A model generated the notes under the pieces. That model searched no databases. It was not told the DNA's origin and saw only the letters and a list, made by a program, of their open reading frames with translations. 22,112 bases of DNA from JAQVWU01 sp964628455 (GTDB lineage: Bacteria > Bacillota > Clostridia > Oscillospirales > CAG-272). The position numbers and the translations under genes were made by a program. Below, in pieces: positions 8,157 through 15,900 of this stretch (its first letter is position 1; each line of letters begins with the position of its first letter). The stretch covers positions 1 to 22,112 of the forward strand of contig CAZVPD010000047.1 of NCBI GenBank assembly GCA_964628455.1. The letters run 5' to 3'.

Positions 8157-9272
8157 ATGATTTGGAAACGTGACCGTTATATCGCACATATGAACAGCGA
8201 ATATACGGGAAGCGAAATATTCTGCGAGTTATTCGGTCCGCTGTATCAGCTGGAAGCTGAATGGAGGAGACAGGGCGCGTCAGAAGATGAGATTAAGATG
8301 ATTGCTTTTGACTGGGATTATGTATTGAAAGCGGGACTCGCGGTCAACACAGGTGCAGTCACAGGGATCAAACCTTTTTCGACAGAAGACAATGATGAAT
8401 ACCGTTTATCGACGGACAGATACGGACGCAAAACGAAACTATTCAAAAAAAGCGCCACCATCGCATTACCTTTAACTCATCCTGTGAGTAATATGGATGA
8501 CTGGCAGAAAATCAGACACTGGTATGAATTTAACGATAATCGTATCGATATCGGGGCAGTAAAAAACACAGCAATCCTGCGTGAAAAGGGATATCTTGTT
8601 TTTGCCGATATCCCCGGCGGATTCGATGAACCGCGCCAGCTTATGGGTGAAGAGGAGTTGTGCCGTGCGTATTATGATGACCCTGAAATGATACATGATA
8701 TATTAAACACTATTGCAGAAACCTGCATAAGAGTATTCGAACGTGCATTCGAATACTGCAAGATCGACTGTCTTTGCATTCATGAAGACCTGGCAGGTAA
8801 GTCGGGATCTCTGATCGGACCGAATATTATTTCCGAATTTTTATGTCCGTATTATAAAAAAATGCGGGATTATGTTTCTGCATCGGGATGCAAAATGTTT
8901 TCGCAGGACAGCGACGGAAATATTAATTCTGTCATTGATTCGTTTATTGACTGCGGGGTAACAACTTTTTATCCGTTTGAACCTATGGCCGGCATGGATA
9001 TGGTTAAAACAAAACGAAAATACGGCAGATCATTCTCGGTCAAAGGCGGGATCGATAAACTGGCATTGCTGAAGGGCAGGGAAGAAATACGGCGTGAACT
9101 GGAATACAAGATATGCAGTGAAACATTAAAAGGCGGTACGGTTTTCGGACTTGATCACCGTATCCCCAACGGTGTTACTCTTGAAAATTATCGTTATTAT
9201 GTGAATCTCGGACGTGAAATGCTCGGAAAACCTCCTGTCACGGAAAAAGGCTGGGAACGTATGGCGTTTTAA
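8157..9272 (+). CDS. uroporphyrinogen-decarboxylase-like (URO-D superfamily) protein
   Basis: This 371-residue TIM-barrel protein belongs to the large URO-D-like group that includes MtaA/CmuA-type methyltransferases and many uncharacterised clostridial proteins. Visible landmarks are VFADIPGGFDEPRQLMG, CLCIHEDLAGKSG (His209-Glu-Asp), CKMFSQDSDGN (Asp251, Asp253), the beta-strand run TFYPFEPMAGMDMV, KGGIDKLAL and GLDHRIPNGV. The HemE N-terminal substrate motif with paired arginines is absent and there are no haem genes nearby, so it is probably not haem biosynthesis. The start chosen is the ATG 6 nt after AAAGGTG (8144-8150); GTG and TTG codons just upstream overlap that site. Co-transcribed with the foldase gene. 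The reaction is unknown; methyl transfer or sugar-acid chemistry are possible but unsupported. Confidence 0.78.
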   Translation: MIWKRDRYIAHMNSEYTGSEIFCELFGPLYQLEAEWRRQGASEDEIKMIAFDWDYVLKAGLAVNTGAVTGIKPFSTEDNDEYRLSTDRYGRKTKLFKKSATIALPLTHPVSNMDDWQKIRHWYEFNDNRIDIGAVKNTAILREKGYLVFADIPGGFDEPRQLMGEEELCRAYYDDPEMIHDILNTIAETCIRVFERAFEYCKIDCLCIHEDLAGKSGSLIGPNIISEFLCPYYKKMRDYVSASGCKMFSQDSDGNINSVIDSFIDCGVTTFYPFEPMAGMDMVKTKRKYGRSFSVKGGIDKLALLKGREEIRRELEYKICSETLKGGTVFGLDHRIPNGVTLENYRYYVNLGREMLGKPPVTEKGWERMAF

Positions 9273-9281
9273 AAAATAAGT

Positions 9282-9317
9282 GCTGCAGCAAAAATAAACT
9301 TTGCTGCAGCTTTTTTT
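9282..9317 (+). terminator. intrinsic terminator between convergent operons
   Basis: A perfect 11-bp stem (GCTGCAGCAAA at 9282-9292 and its complement at 9300-9310) has a 7-nt loop and is followed by seven T residues on the plus strand. It ends the foldase-UroD unit. On the minus strand the same hairpin directly follows the araD stop codon and is followed by a T-rich stretch, so it may work for both operons. Confidence 0.9.
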
Positions 9318-9996
9318 AATTTCCGGATTGAATGCTTTCCGGATTTTTTCGCAGGTAATGCTTATTGAGTAAATCCTCCTGCATACGCACACCCTGCATT
9401 GCCTCGGTATGATATGCCATCATGGCAACGGCTTCAAGCGTCAAAGCAAGTTCAACGGCATGAACGGCACTGCGTCCCCATGTAAAGGGGCCGTGCGAGT
9501 AAACCAAAACTGCCGGCATAAAATCCGGATTGATGCCGTTAAATGTTTCGACGATGATACGTCCTGTTTCGCGTTCATATTTCCCGCTTATTTCTCCGGA
9601 GGTCATTTTACGTGTGCAGGGAATACTTCCTTTAAAATAATCGGCATGTGTCGTTCCGTATGGCTTAATGCTTCTGCCTGCCTGTGCGAAGGATGTAGCC
9701 CACGGTGAATGGGTGTGCGCAACTCCGCAAATATTAGGGAATGCCTTGTAAAGTTCAAGGTGTGTTGCGGTATCCGAAGAGGGAAGCATCGTCCCTTCTA
9801 CGATGTTGCCCTGCAAGTCAACCACAGTCATATCAATAGCCTGAAGTTTATCATAATCGATGCCCGAAGGCTTGATGACAATAAAACCGCTTTCTCTGTC
9901 TATGGCACTTACATTGCCCCAGGTAAAAATCACAAGGTTATATTTTGTCAGCAAAATGTTCGCCTCGTAGACTTGCTTTTTCAGATTCTCAAGCAT
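9316..9996 (-). CDS. araD: L-ribulose-5-phosphate 4-epimerase
   Basis: This 226-residue class II aldolase-family enzyme interconverts L-ribulose 5-phosphate and D-xylulose 5-phosphate, the last step that brings L-arabinose into the pentose phosphate pathway. It is cytosolic and zinc-dependent. Conserved features are FTWGNVSAID, IKPSGIDYD (phosphate binding), SSDTATHLELY, HTHSPWATSFAQAGR (zinc ligands His94 and His96), GTTHADYFKGSIPCTR and YSHGPFTWG (third ligand His168). These match AraD specifically rather than fuculose or rhamnulose aldolases. Length is typical (about 230). AAGGAG lies 9 nt before the ATG. It is the last gene of the ara operon, 34 bp after the small lipoprotein gene, and its stop codon touches the terminator hairpin. 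Confidence 0.95.
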   Translation of the reverse strand: MLENLKKQVYEANILLTKYNLVIFTWGNVSAIDRESGFIVIKPSGIDYDKLQAIDMTVVDLQGNIVEGTMLPSSDTATHLELYKAFPNICGVAHTHSPWATSFAQAGRSIKPYGTTHADYFKGSIPCTRKMTSGEISGKYERETGRIIVETFNGINPDFMPAVLVYSHGPFTWGRSAVHAVELALTLEAVAMMAYHTEAMQGVRMQEDLLNKHYLRKNPESIQSGN

Positions 9997-10030
9997 ATAG
10001 CCGCACTCCTTCCCGGGTCATAATCAGTAT

Positions 10031-10522
10031 TTATTCCATACTGACAACTTCGCTTTCACCTACGGTATATAAGGTGATGATAAGTTTTCCGTCCGTTTTT
10101 GTGATCAGATATTCGGAAGGTTCTTTCATGACAGTAACCGAACCGGTTTTTATGTCTGTGGAAGTAATTAAGGTAACCAACGTAACACTTATATTTCCAT
10201 CTTCGAGATATACCGCTTCTACAGAATCAATTTCGTATTTTACATCGAATAAAGTTGCCATAAAAGTAAAGTTGTCGATTTTCGAACGGAGAATTTCCTC
10301 TTCTTCGGAAAAATAATCGGATATTACGGAGAAATTTTTATTGTTTAGTTCTTCATAGTATTTAGTAAAAAATTCGCGTGTTTCTGCCGATGCCGGATTT
10401 TTCTCTGTGACTGTGGTGGTTTCTGTGTTTTCACCTTCGCTTTTTTTATTGCAGGATATAAAAACTCCTGACAGTATACCGACAGTAATGATCATGCATA
10501 TTGCTTTTACAAGTGATTTCAT
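10031..10522 (-). CDS. small lipoprotein of unknown function within the ara operon
   Basis: I do not recognise a specific family. The 163-residue product has a signal peptide with a lipobox at Cys24 (VFISC), a Glu/Thr-rich linker (about 25-48), and a compact domain of about 110 residues. That domain has one long helix (ETREFFTKYYEELNNKNFSVISDYF) followed by several beta-strands. The pattern is reminiscent of NTF2/SnoaL-like or DUF4878-type lipoproteins; this is a shape-based guess. GGAG lies 7 nt before the ATG. It sits between the isomerase and araD genes with gaps of 31 and 34 bp, so it should be transcribed with the arabinose enzymes although it is exported. A ligand-binding or envelope role linked to arabinan use is possible, or it may be a passenger. 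Confidence 0.7.
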   Translation of the reverse strand: MKSLVKAICMIITVGILSGVFISCNKKSEGENTETTTVTEKNPASAETREFFTKYYEELNNKNFSVISDYFSEEEEILRSKIDNFTFMATLFDVKYEIDSVEAVYLEDGNISVTLVTLITSTDIKTGSVTVMKEPSEYLITKTDGKLIITLYTVGESEVVSME

Positions 10523-10553
10523 CGGGTTTCTCCGTATTCTGATTTTTCAGATC

Positions 10554-12047
10554 TTATAGTTTAAAGGGATTTTCCGTATTATACGGTATAGATGCAGGCC
10601 GATTGTATGCGATATCCCGAATACCAAGCAGTTTTAACGCTTCGAATAATATTCTCCCGCAATGGTCAAAACCGACTCCGCCATGATGCGGGAAATGCCC
10701 TTCGATCATAACATGACGATAAAAACGCGCCATTTCAGGAATCGCAATAACACCGATACTTCCGAAAGAACCTGTCGGCACATCCAATATCTCACCTTCG
10801 GAGATGTATGATTTAAACACGGCATCGGCTGTAAACTGCAGTCTGAAAAGCGTGACGGGTGATGCGGCCAGATCGCCTTCAAGCGTACCCCTGGATACAT
10901 TCGGTTCGCTGTCGGGTTCGAGAGAACGTTTCATAATCAGCTGATACTTCATCTCCCCCTGTTTAAGACGGCAGATAGGCGTGTTTCCGCAGTGGAATCC
11001 CATAAACAGATCAGTCGGTTTGTAATTTCCGATTTTAGCTTTATACTGATCATACAGATTGCGCGGAACACTGTTGTTTATATCAAGCAGTGTCGGAGAG
11101 GAACCTGTAGCGAGATATAATATATATTCCGACACAGCACCGTAAATATCGGTTTCACATGCAACCGGAATTCCACGGGCGGCAAGTCTGGAATTAACAT
11201 AGCAGGGAACAAACTGAAACATAGTCTGAAATGCGGGCCAGCACTTATTGGCGAATACGATATGTTCCGAAGCACCGCGATTTTTTTCCGCCCAGTCCAG
11301 CAGTGTGATTTCATATTGGGCTAATTTAGGCAATACGGCAGGATAATGATTTCCTTCGGATGACAGTTCGGCAGCCATTTCAGCTGCTACGGTATCGATA
11401 CGGGGGTCATTTTTATGCTTGCCGTAAGCCTCAAACAAATCCAGTTCGCTGTTTTCCTGAATTTCCACACCGATATCGTACAGACCTTTGATCGGAGCAT
11501 TGCAGGCAAGAAAATCAAAAGGGCGGGGTCCGAAAGAAATTACTTTCAGCTTTTTGAGTCCGATTTTGATCCTTGCTATAATTTCAAAATCGATCAGCAT
11601 TTTTACAATTTCTTCGGCTGTTCCGACGGGATATTCCGGAATATATGCTTTTGTACCGCGAAGGTCGAGATTATAGGAGGCATTCAGCAAACCGCACAAA
11701 GCATCGCCTCTGCCGTCTATCATGTTGTCTTTTGTTTCTTCGGCGGCAGCGGCAAACATGACTTCGCCACCGAATTTCTGGGCAAGCATTGTTTCGGGTC
11801 CCTCCGGACCGAAATTCCCAAGATAGATAAGCAGTGCATTGACACCGGCATTTCTGACGGCGGATAGAGCATTCATAGCATCTGTTTCGTTTTCAACAAT
11901 AATATCGCATTCATAAATTCCCAGATTATATTTACTGCATGTTTCAATGATTGCGGTTCTGCGTTTTTTGCTCAGCGATGCCGGAAAACAATCCCGGCTG
12001 ACTGCGACGATACCAAGTTTGACATCCGGATAATTTGTAAACATCAT
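10554..12047 (-). CDS. L-fucose/L-arabinose isomerase-family protein, probably the operon's arabinose isomerase
   Basis: This 497-residue aldose-ketose isomerase is of the FucI-like type. The C-terminal half carries the likely Mn-binding set: CETDIYGA (Glu298), TLLDINN (Asp322), and a His-rich GHFPHHGGVGFDHCG region (His454, His455, His462), plus FHCGNTP (His352). The Glu-Asp-His arrangement follows L-fucose isomerase rather than canonical AraA, which uses two Glu and two His. Flanked by ribulokinase and ribulose-5-phosphate epimerase genes, it most likely converts L-arabinose to L-ribulose; fucose or another aldose is the alternative. The gene lies 18 bp after araB. Two tandem ATGs follow AAAGGTGG; the second (12044) has the better spacing (6 nt), so the product may be one residue shorter. 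Confidence 0.82.
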   Translation of the reverse strand: MMFTNYPDVKLGIVAVSRDCFPASLSKKRRTAIIETCSKYNLGIYECDIIVENETDAMNALSAVRNAGVNALLIYLGNFGPEGPETMLAQKFGGEVMFAAAAEETKDNMIDGRGDALCGLLNASYNLDLRGTKAYIPEYPVGTAEEIVKMLIDFEIIARIKIGLKKLKVISFGPRPFDFLACNAPIKGLYDIGVEIQENSELDLFEAYGKHKNDPRIDTVAAEMAAELSSEGNHYPAVLPKLAQYEITLLDWAEKNRGASEHIVFANKCWPAFQTMFQFVPCYVNSRLAARGIPVACETDIYGAVSEYILYLATGSSPTLLDINNSVPRNLYDQYKAKIGNYKPTDLFMGFHCGNTPICRLKQGEMKYQLIMKRSLEPDSEPNVSRGTLEGDLAASPVTLFRLQFTADAVFKSYISEGEILDVPTGSFGSIGVIAIPEMARFYRHVMIEGHFPHHGGVGFDHCGRILFEALKLLGIRDIAYNRPASIPYNTENPFKL

Positions 12048-12065
12048 ATACCACCTTTTAATATA

Positions 12066-13739
12066 TTAAAATGCAATTACTCTTTTTTTTATCGATTTTA
12101 AACGTTTCATGACATCGTTTGCGCCGCGCCCTAAATAATCATGTAAAATTTCGTATTCTTTATATAATTCATTATATAAAGAATGATTTGACGAATCCGG
12201 CACATAAATAATGTCATTCAGTTTACCCATTGCGGAGGAGGCATCTTCAACATTCCCGTATCCTCCGCCGGAAATCCCGGCGGCAACTGCCGCGAAAATC
12301 GCCGAACCGAGTGCGGGAGCCTGAGGTGAACCGGATATTTTTATATTGATACCAAGGACATCGGCATATAACTGCATGGTAAATGGACTTTTTTCGGCTA
12401 TTCCTCCCGCAGCATACAGTTCGTCTACCTTTATGCCGTACGTTTTAAATGTCTCGATTATTTTTTTGGATCCGAATGCGGTAGCTTCGACCAGTGCACG
12501 GAACAGTTCCTCCGGTTTGGTCGCTAAGGTCATGCCCAAAAACAATCCCGATAAATCCACATCAACCAGAACACTCCGGTTTCCGTTCCACCAGTCCAGC
12601 GCAATGATACCGCTTTCACCCACTCTGAGTTTGGATGCAAGGGCTTCCATATAAGGTATATAACGGCAACCGGAAGCATCGGCAGCCTCTTTATATGCAG
12701 CAGGCATCATATTGTCTGTAAACCATGAAAAATGATCTCCGACGCAGGATTGACCTGCTTCATAACCATAATAACCCGGCAATATGCCGTCCTCAACCAC
12801 TCCGCACATACCGGGGACGATTTTTTCTTCATCACCCAAAAGCATATGACATGTCGATGTGCCCATGATCGCAAGCATTTTATCAGTTCCTGTAATTTTT
12901 AATGCGGGAACCGTTACATGCGCGTCCACGTTGCATACGGCAACGGCAATACCGGGTTTCAGTCCTGTCAGAACAGCCGCTTTCACTGTCAGTTCACCTG
13001 CTTTTGAACCGAGAGGAGATACGGGACAGTTGAGTTTATCTTCCACTGCATTTTCAAGGCGGGGGTCAAGTGATTTTAAAAATTCCTTAGGAGGATAACC
13101 TTCTTTTTTATTCCAGATACCTTTATATCCTGCCATACATGAACTGCGGGTTTGTTTTCCGCAGAGCTGCCAAACAACCCAGTCTCCGGCTTCAATGAAA
13201 TAACCGGCAGCATTGTAGACATCGGGAGCTTCATCCAGAGTTTGCCATATTTTGGGAAAAAGCCATTCGCTGGATATTTTACCGCCATAACGATTCAGCC
13301 ATTTTTGACCGGATGCCAAAGCGGTTTCATTCAGACGGTTTGCATACGTCTGAGCTGCATGATGTTTCCATAATTTAATATACGCATGAGGTTCGCAGCG
13401 AAAACGATCCGAAAAGCAAACAGGAGTTCCGTCCGCAAAAACAGGCATCACCGTGCATGCGGTAAAATCTATGCCGATCCCGATTATATCTCCGGTATCC
13501 ACTCCCGATTTTTTGATCGCTTCCGGAATAACATGCTCAAGGACATCCAGATAATCCTGAGGATGCTGCAATGCAAAATCCGGCGGAAGCTGTGTTTTTC
13601 CGTCAGGCATAAATTCATCCATGACCGCATGCGGGTAATCAAAAGAAGCGACGGCAAGTTCGCTTCCGTCTGCGATATCGACCACAACAGCACGTCCCGA
13701 TAAGGTACCGAAATCAATACCGACCGTATATTTTGCCAT
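12066..13739 (-). CDS. araB: ribulokinase
   Basis: This FGGY-family carbohydrate kinase phosphorylates L-ribulose to L-ribulose 5-phosphate with ATP. The N-terminal phosphate-binding segment GIDFGTLSGRAVVVD and the ribulokinase-typical YPHAVMDEFMPDG ... ALQHPQDYLDVL are clear. Further motifs are GIGIDFTACT, CNVDAHVTVPA, GTSTCHMLLG, the adenosine-binding AAGGIAEKSPF, and the C-terminal APALGSAIFAAVAAG. At 557 residues it is full length for AraB. GGAGG lies about 7 nt before the ATG. It is the first gene of the operon (araB, isomerase, lipoprotein, araD) and is preceded by a consensus promoter and a long leader with inverted repeats, so arabinose-responsive repression is likely, but no regulator gene is visible. 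Confidence 0.95.
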   Translation of the reverse strand: MAKYTVGIDFGTLSGRAVVVDIADGSELAVASFDYPHAVMDEFMPDGKTQLPPDFALQHPQDYLDVLEHVIPEAIKKSGVDTGDIIGIGIDFTACTVMPVFADGTPVCFSDRFRCEPHAYIKLWKHHAAQTYANRLNETALASGQKWLNRYGGKISSEWLFPKIWQTLDEAPDVYNAAGYFIEAGDWVVWQLCGKQTRSSCMAGYKGIWNKKEGYPPKEFLKSLDPRLENAVEDKLNCPVSPLGSKAGELTVKAAVLTGLKPGIAVAVCNVDAHVTVPALKITGTDKMLAIMGTSTCHMLLGDEEKIVPGMCGVVEDGILPGYYGYEAGQSCVGDHFSWFTDNMMPAAYKEAADASGCRYIPYMEALASKLRVGESGIIALDWWNGNRSVLVDVDLSGLFLGMTLATKPEELFRALVEATAFGSKKIIETFKTYGIKVDELYAAGGIAEKSPFTMQLYADVLGINIKISGSPQAPALGSAIFAAVAAGISGGGYGNVEDASSAMGKLNDIIYVPDSSNHSLYNELYKEYEILHDYLGRGANDVMKRLKSIKKRVIAF

Positions 13740-13930
13740 TAAAAGCCTCCATACGTGAAAAGAATGGTTTTATCTTCCCTCAATTATATAAAATTTGCAT
13801 TTTATATAATTGAGACTTATTTTTTTGCACAAAGAAAACGGCTTATTCTGTTCGCTGCCCCCGTTAATTTATAAATCCGTATATATCCATAATCAAAGAT
13901 TTAATGATACAGCAAAAGAATAAATCTTTG
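13740..13930 (-). promoter_or_regulatory. structured 5' leader of the ara operon
   Basis: The predicted transcript start near 13930 leaves about 190 nt before araB. The leader opens with a hairpin-capable repeat (13893-13931) and ends with the AT-rich palindrome (13779-13814) and then the ribosome binding site. A G-rich patch (GGGGGC) lies between. I see no T-box motif or recognisable riboswitch core, and no ORF with a convincing start. Confidence 0.5.
13779..13814. repeat. perfect 16-bp inverted repeat in the araB leader
   Basis: The arms CTCAATTATATAAAAT and ATTTTATATAATTGAG are exact complements separated by only TTGC. The element lies 39 bp upstream of araB, inside its predicted leader. 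On the plus strand it is followed by a T-rich run (13819-13827), so it could stop antisense transcription. On the minus strand no T-run follows, so an operator or an mRNA hairpin is more likely. It does not resemble the known Bacillus AraR box. Confidence 0.7.
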
Positions 13931-13931
13931 A
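13893..13931. repeat. 11-bp perfect inverted repeat at the ara transcription start
   Basis: TCAAAGATTTA (13893-13903) and TAAATCTTTGA (13921-13931) are exact complements with a 17-nt spacer. The promoter-proximal arm covers the predicted start site, only 5 bp from the -10 box. That is a typical position for a repressor operator or for a protective 5' hairpin. Confidence 0.6.
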
Positions 13932-13936
13932 GAATA

Positions 13937-13965
13937 ATTATATCAATTATAACAAACAATGTCAA
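13937..13965 (-). promoter_or_regulatory. perfect-consensus SigA promoter of the ara operon
   Basis: Minus-strand TTGACA (13960-13965) and TATAAT (13937-13942) are separated by exactly 17 bp, the ideal SigA arrangement. Such a strong promoter in front of sugar-catabolic genes implies tight repression, probably through the adjacent inverted repeats. Confidence 0.85.
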
Positions 13966-14013
13966 GTATACAAGAATAAAAGATATAATAAAAGATATGA
14001 CACCCGTATAAAA

Positions 14014-14052
14014 CAAAAAAACCGCGTGCCGGTGACGGCATGCGGTTTTTTT
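14014..14052 (-). terminator. intrinsic terminator of the tRNA-Val transcript
   Basis: A GC-rich hairpin (about 10 bp, ACCGCATGCCG paired with CGGCACGCGGT on the minus strand, loop TCAC, one internal A-C mismatch) is flanked by A and T tracts, giving a T-run on either strand. It lies about 20 nt after the tRNA 3' end. Confidence 0.8.
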
Positions 14053-14071
14053 GTAAATCTGCTGCAGATAA

Positions 14072-14148
14072 TGGTGGGGACAGCTGGGATCGAACCAGTG
14101 ACCTTATGCATGTCAAGCATACACTCTAACCAGCTGAGCTATGCCCCC
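14072..14148 (-). tRNA. tRNA-Val (anticodon GAC)
   Basis: A full cloverleaf of 77 nt with encoded CCA can be drawn: acceptor GGGGGCA/TGTCCCC (one G-U), D stem GCTC/GAGT, anticodon stem TATGC/GCATA with loop TTGACAT, and T loop TTCGATC. The central loop triplet GAC reads GUC, which is valine. The base pair at the foot of the T stem is an A-C mismatch. The gene has its own promoter and terminator. Confidence 0.95.
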
Positions 14149-14157
14149 GCTTTTATT

Positions 14158-14186
14158 ATTATATCATCAATTTGATATAAATGCAA
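14158..14186 (-). promoter_or_regulatory. promoter of tRNA-Val
   Basis: On the minus strand TTGCAT (14181-14186) and a perfect TATAAT (14158-14163) are separated by 17 bp, ending 9 bp before the tRNA 5' end. An 8-bp inverted repeat (TTATATCA/TGATATAA, 14159-14180) overlaps the -10 box and spacer. Confidence 0.75.
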
Positions 14187-14226
14187 TACGGCATTATGCA
14201 CAATAATTGATGAAGATAATTATGGA

Positions 14227-15900
14227 TTAACCACAAATACGTGATTTATAAATTTCAATATACCCGTATCCGTCCTCTTCCCATACAAGGGCACATTTCG
14301 TCTTGTCTTCATACAGCAGAATATAGGATGTTTCTCCTGTTCTGCGCGCGGTCAGCCGTGATAACACTTCCCTCTTTTCATCCCAGAAATACAGAGTGTC
14401 AAAGTTATCGATCTTCTTTATTTCCCTGTTCCATCCCGTATAATAAGAAAATCCGTCCGTTGCCAGCGGAATCACTTCGCTATATATTTCATTTGAAATG
14501 CTTGCAAGGCCTCCGAACAGCGCCCAGCTGTTTTCCGTAATACCGTGTATGTGTTCATGATAAAAATAATTCTGATCATCCAGATATGAAGCGTTCAAAT
14601 TCAATATTCCGATGCGGCCCAGATGTGTTTCCCCTTTTATTTCCTCAGCAATGATATTTGATATCTTTCTGTCGTATTCATATGTTGCCTTATAATCGTG
14701 TAATTCGGAAACTGATGAAATGCAGCATATAAAAACAAATACAGCCGTGCAGAATGATGAAGCGTTTTTTTTGCCTGAAAAGACGAACCGTAAAAAAGCA
14801 TCGGCTGCCAAAGCGATCCCGATAAACGAACATACGGTATTCCTAAGCGAAAACCACGGATTTCCCACAATCAAAAAAGGCATCACAGGGGCTGACGCCA
14901 GTATAACACCGTATATTATCGCGTATGGATAATGTAAAACAGCATTCGTCTGTTCCGTCCCCGTAATTTTTTTCGAGATCAGGAAATACAGCATTACAAT
15001 AAAAAGCAACAATGAAAAGTAAAGCCAGTTGAAATTGCCGGCAGCAAGATAAATTCCCCGATAAAATCCTTTAATGAGAGTCAGCATTCCCCCTTTTAGA
15101 AAAGCAGCTCCGATCTGGCGCGTTATCTCCGGCAGGAAAACATCATAATAATACGGTGTCGTCGGAAATATCATTTCCATTCGCGTCGCATACATGCCTT
15201 TATTTTCGAATATTCCGGTAAAAGCAAAATAGTTGATGATATTAACCGCAGACAATAAACCCCACGGCGATTTTGTTTTCGATTTATTACGATAAGCGAT
15301 ACGCAGATTTATGATCATCACTATTACGGTAATTGTTAACGAAAAAACAAGCACCTGTTCATAAAAGCAAAATGAAACAAGCTGGATGATCATCCATGCG
15401 GGAACATATCTTATTTTGCCCGTTTCACAGATTTTTTGAAAGACCGCAGCAGAAACGGAAGTAAAAAACAAGCCGGCAACGATTCTGGTCGAAGCGGACA
15501 TCCAGTATGTCCCTTCAAAACCCAAAGGCAGCAGAGTGTAAACGGCAATAAAAAAGAGTCCGGTTCCGAATAATTTCCGAAAAACAGAAAAGAACAATAT
15601 TGCGGAAAACGCATACATCAAGGAAATAATCAATACGGCCAACAGCATATTTTCGAAAAAAGAAGACCAAATATAAAGATCGGAAATACCCGCCAATGGC
15701 CGGGCAGCGAGAAATCCTTCTTTGATAATCAACTGCCCGTAATCATTTGAAGTCGCGAAATTATGATATTGAATATAATCGTCCAGCTGATAATAATATC
15801 GGAATCCGTAATAAATATATCTGATAAAAATCGCAGAAAAAGTTGCGGCAAAAATAAGATGTTTTATATACTTATCGTGTATATTAAAGTGACATTTCAT
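14227..15900 (-). CDS. polytopic membrane protein, putative GT-C-type glycosyltransferase
   Basis: This 557-residue protein has about 10-12 hydrophobic segments between residues 12 and 400 and a soluble C-terminal part (about 410-557). After the first membrane helix comes YYYQLDDYIQY with adjacent Asp40-Asp41, then AARPLAG (about 65-71). An acidic pair in the first outer loop is typical of GT-C enzymes that use lipid-phosphate sugar donors, and the layout resembles bacterial GtrII-like or YfhO-like proteins. It would add or transfer sugars at the outer face of the membrane; this is inference. Its ATG has no good ribosome binding site of its own and overlaps the stop of a 12-codon ORF (ATGA), suggesting translational coupling. 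It follows the TIM-barrel lipoprotein gene by 58 bp in the same operon. Confidence 0.7.
   Translation of the reverse strand: MKCHFNIHDKYIKHLIFAATFSAIFIRYIYYGFRYYYQLDDYIQYHNFATSNDYGQLIIKEGFLAARPLAGISDLYIWSSFFENMLLAVLIISLMYAFSAILFFSVFRKLFGTGLFFIAVYTLLPLGFEGTYWMSASTRIVAGLFFTSVSAAVFQKICETGKIRYVPAWMIIQLVSFCFYEQVLVFSLTITVIVMIINLRIAYRNKSKTKSPWGLLSAVNIINYFAFTGIFENKGMYATRMEMIFPTTPYYYDVFLPEITRQIGAAFLKGGMLTLIKGFYRGIYLAAGNFNWLYFSLLLFIVMLYFLISKKITGTEQTNAVLHYPYAIIYGVILASAPVMPFLIVGNPWFSLRNTVCSFIGIALAADAFLRFVFSGKKNASSFCTAVFVFICCISSVSELHDYKATYEYDRKISNIIAEEIKGETHLGRIGILNLNASYLDDQNYFYHEHIHGITENSWALFGGLASISNEIYSEVIPLATDGFSYYTGWNREIKKIDNFDTLYFWDEKREVLSRLTARRTGETSYILLYEDKTKCALVWEEDGYGYIEIYKSRICG

Noticed and set aside
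8157..9272. Assignment as HemE (true uroporphyrinogen decarboxylase)
   Set aside because: The N-terminal HemE arginine motif is missing and there are no haem or sirohaem genes around it.
9409..10023. Plus-strand reading frames opposite araD
   Set aside because: They are antisense to a clearly conserved gene, lack good ribosome binding sites and show no protein family character.
11415..11867. 150-codon plus-strand frame opposite the isomerase gene
   Set aside because: It lies wholly within the conserved isomerase gene and has no recognisable domain or start signal; judged a shadow frame.
13740..13930. T-box or other riboswitch in the araB leader
   Set aside because: No T-box consensus, no recognisable aptamer core, and the only strong structures are the two simple inverted repeats.
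14149..14226. Inverted repeats near TCATCAATT/AATTGATGA as a terminator or attachment site
   Set aside because: AT-rich, no T-run in the right place, overlaps the tRNA promoter, and no integrase or repeated tRNA end is present nearby.
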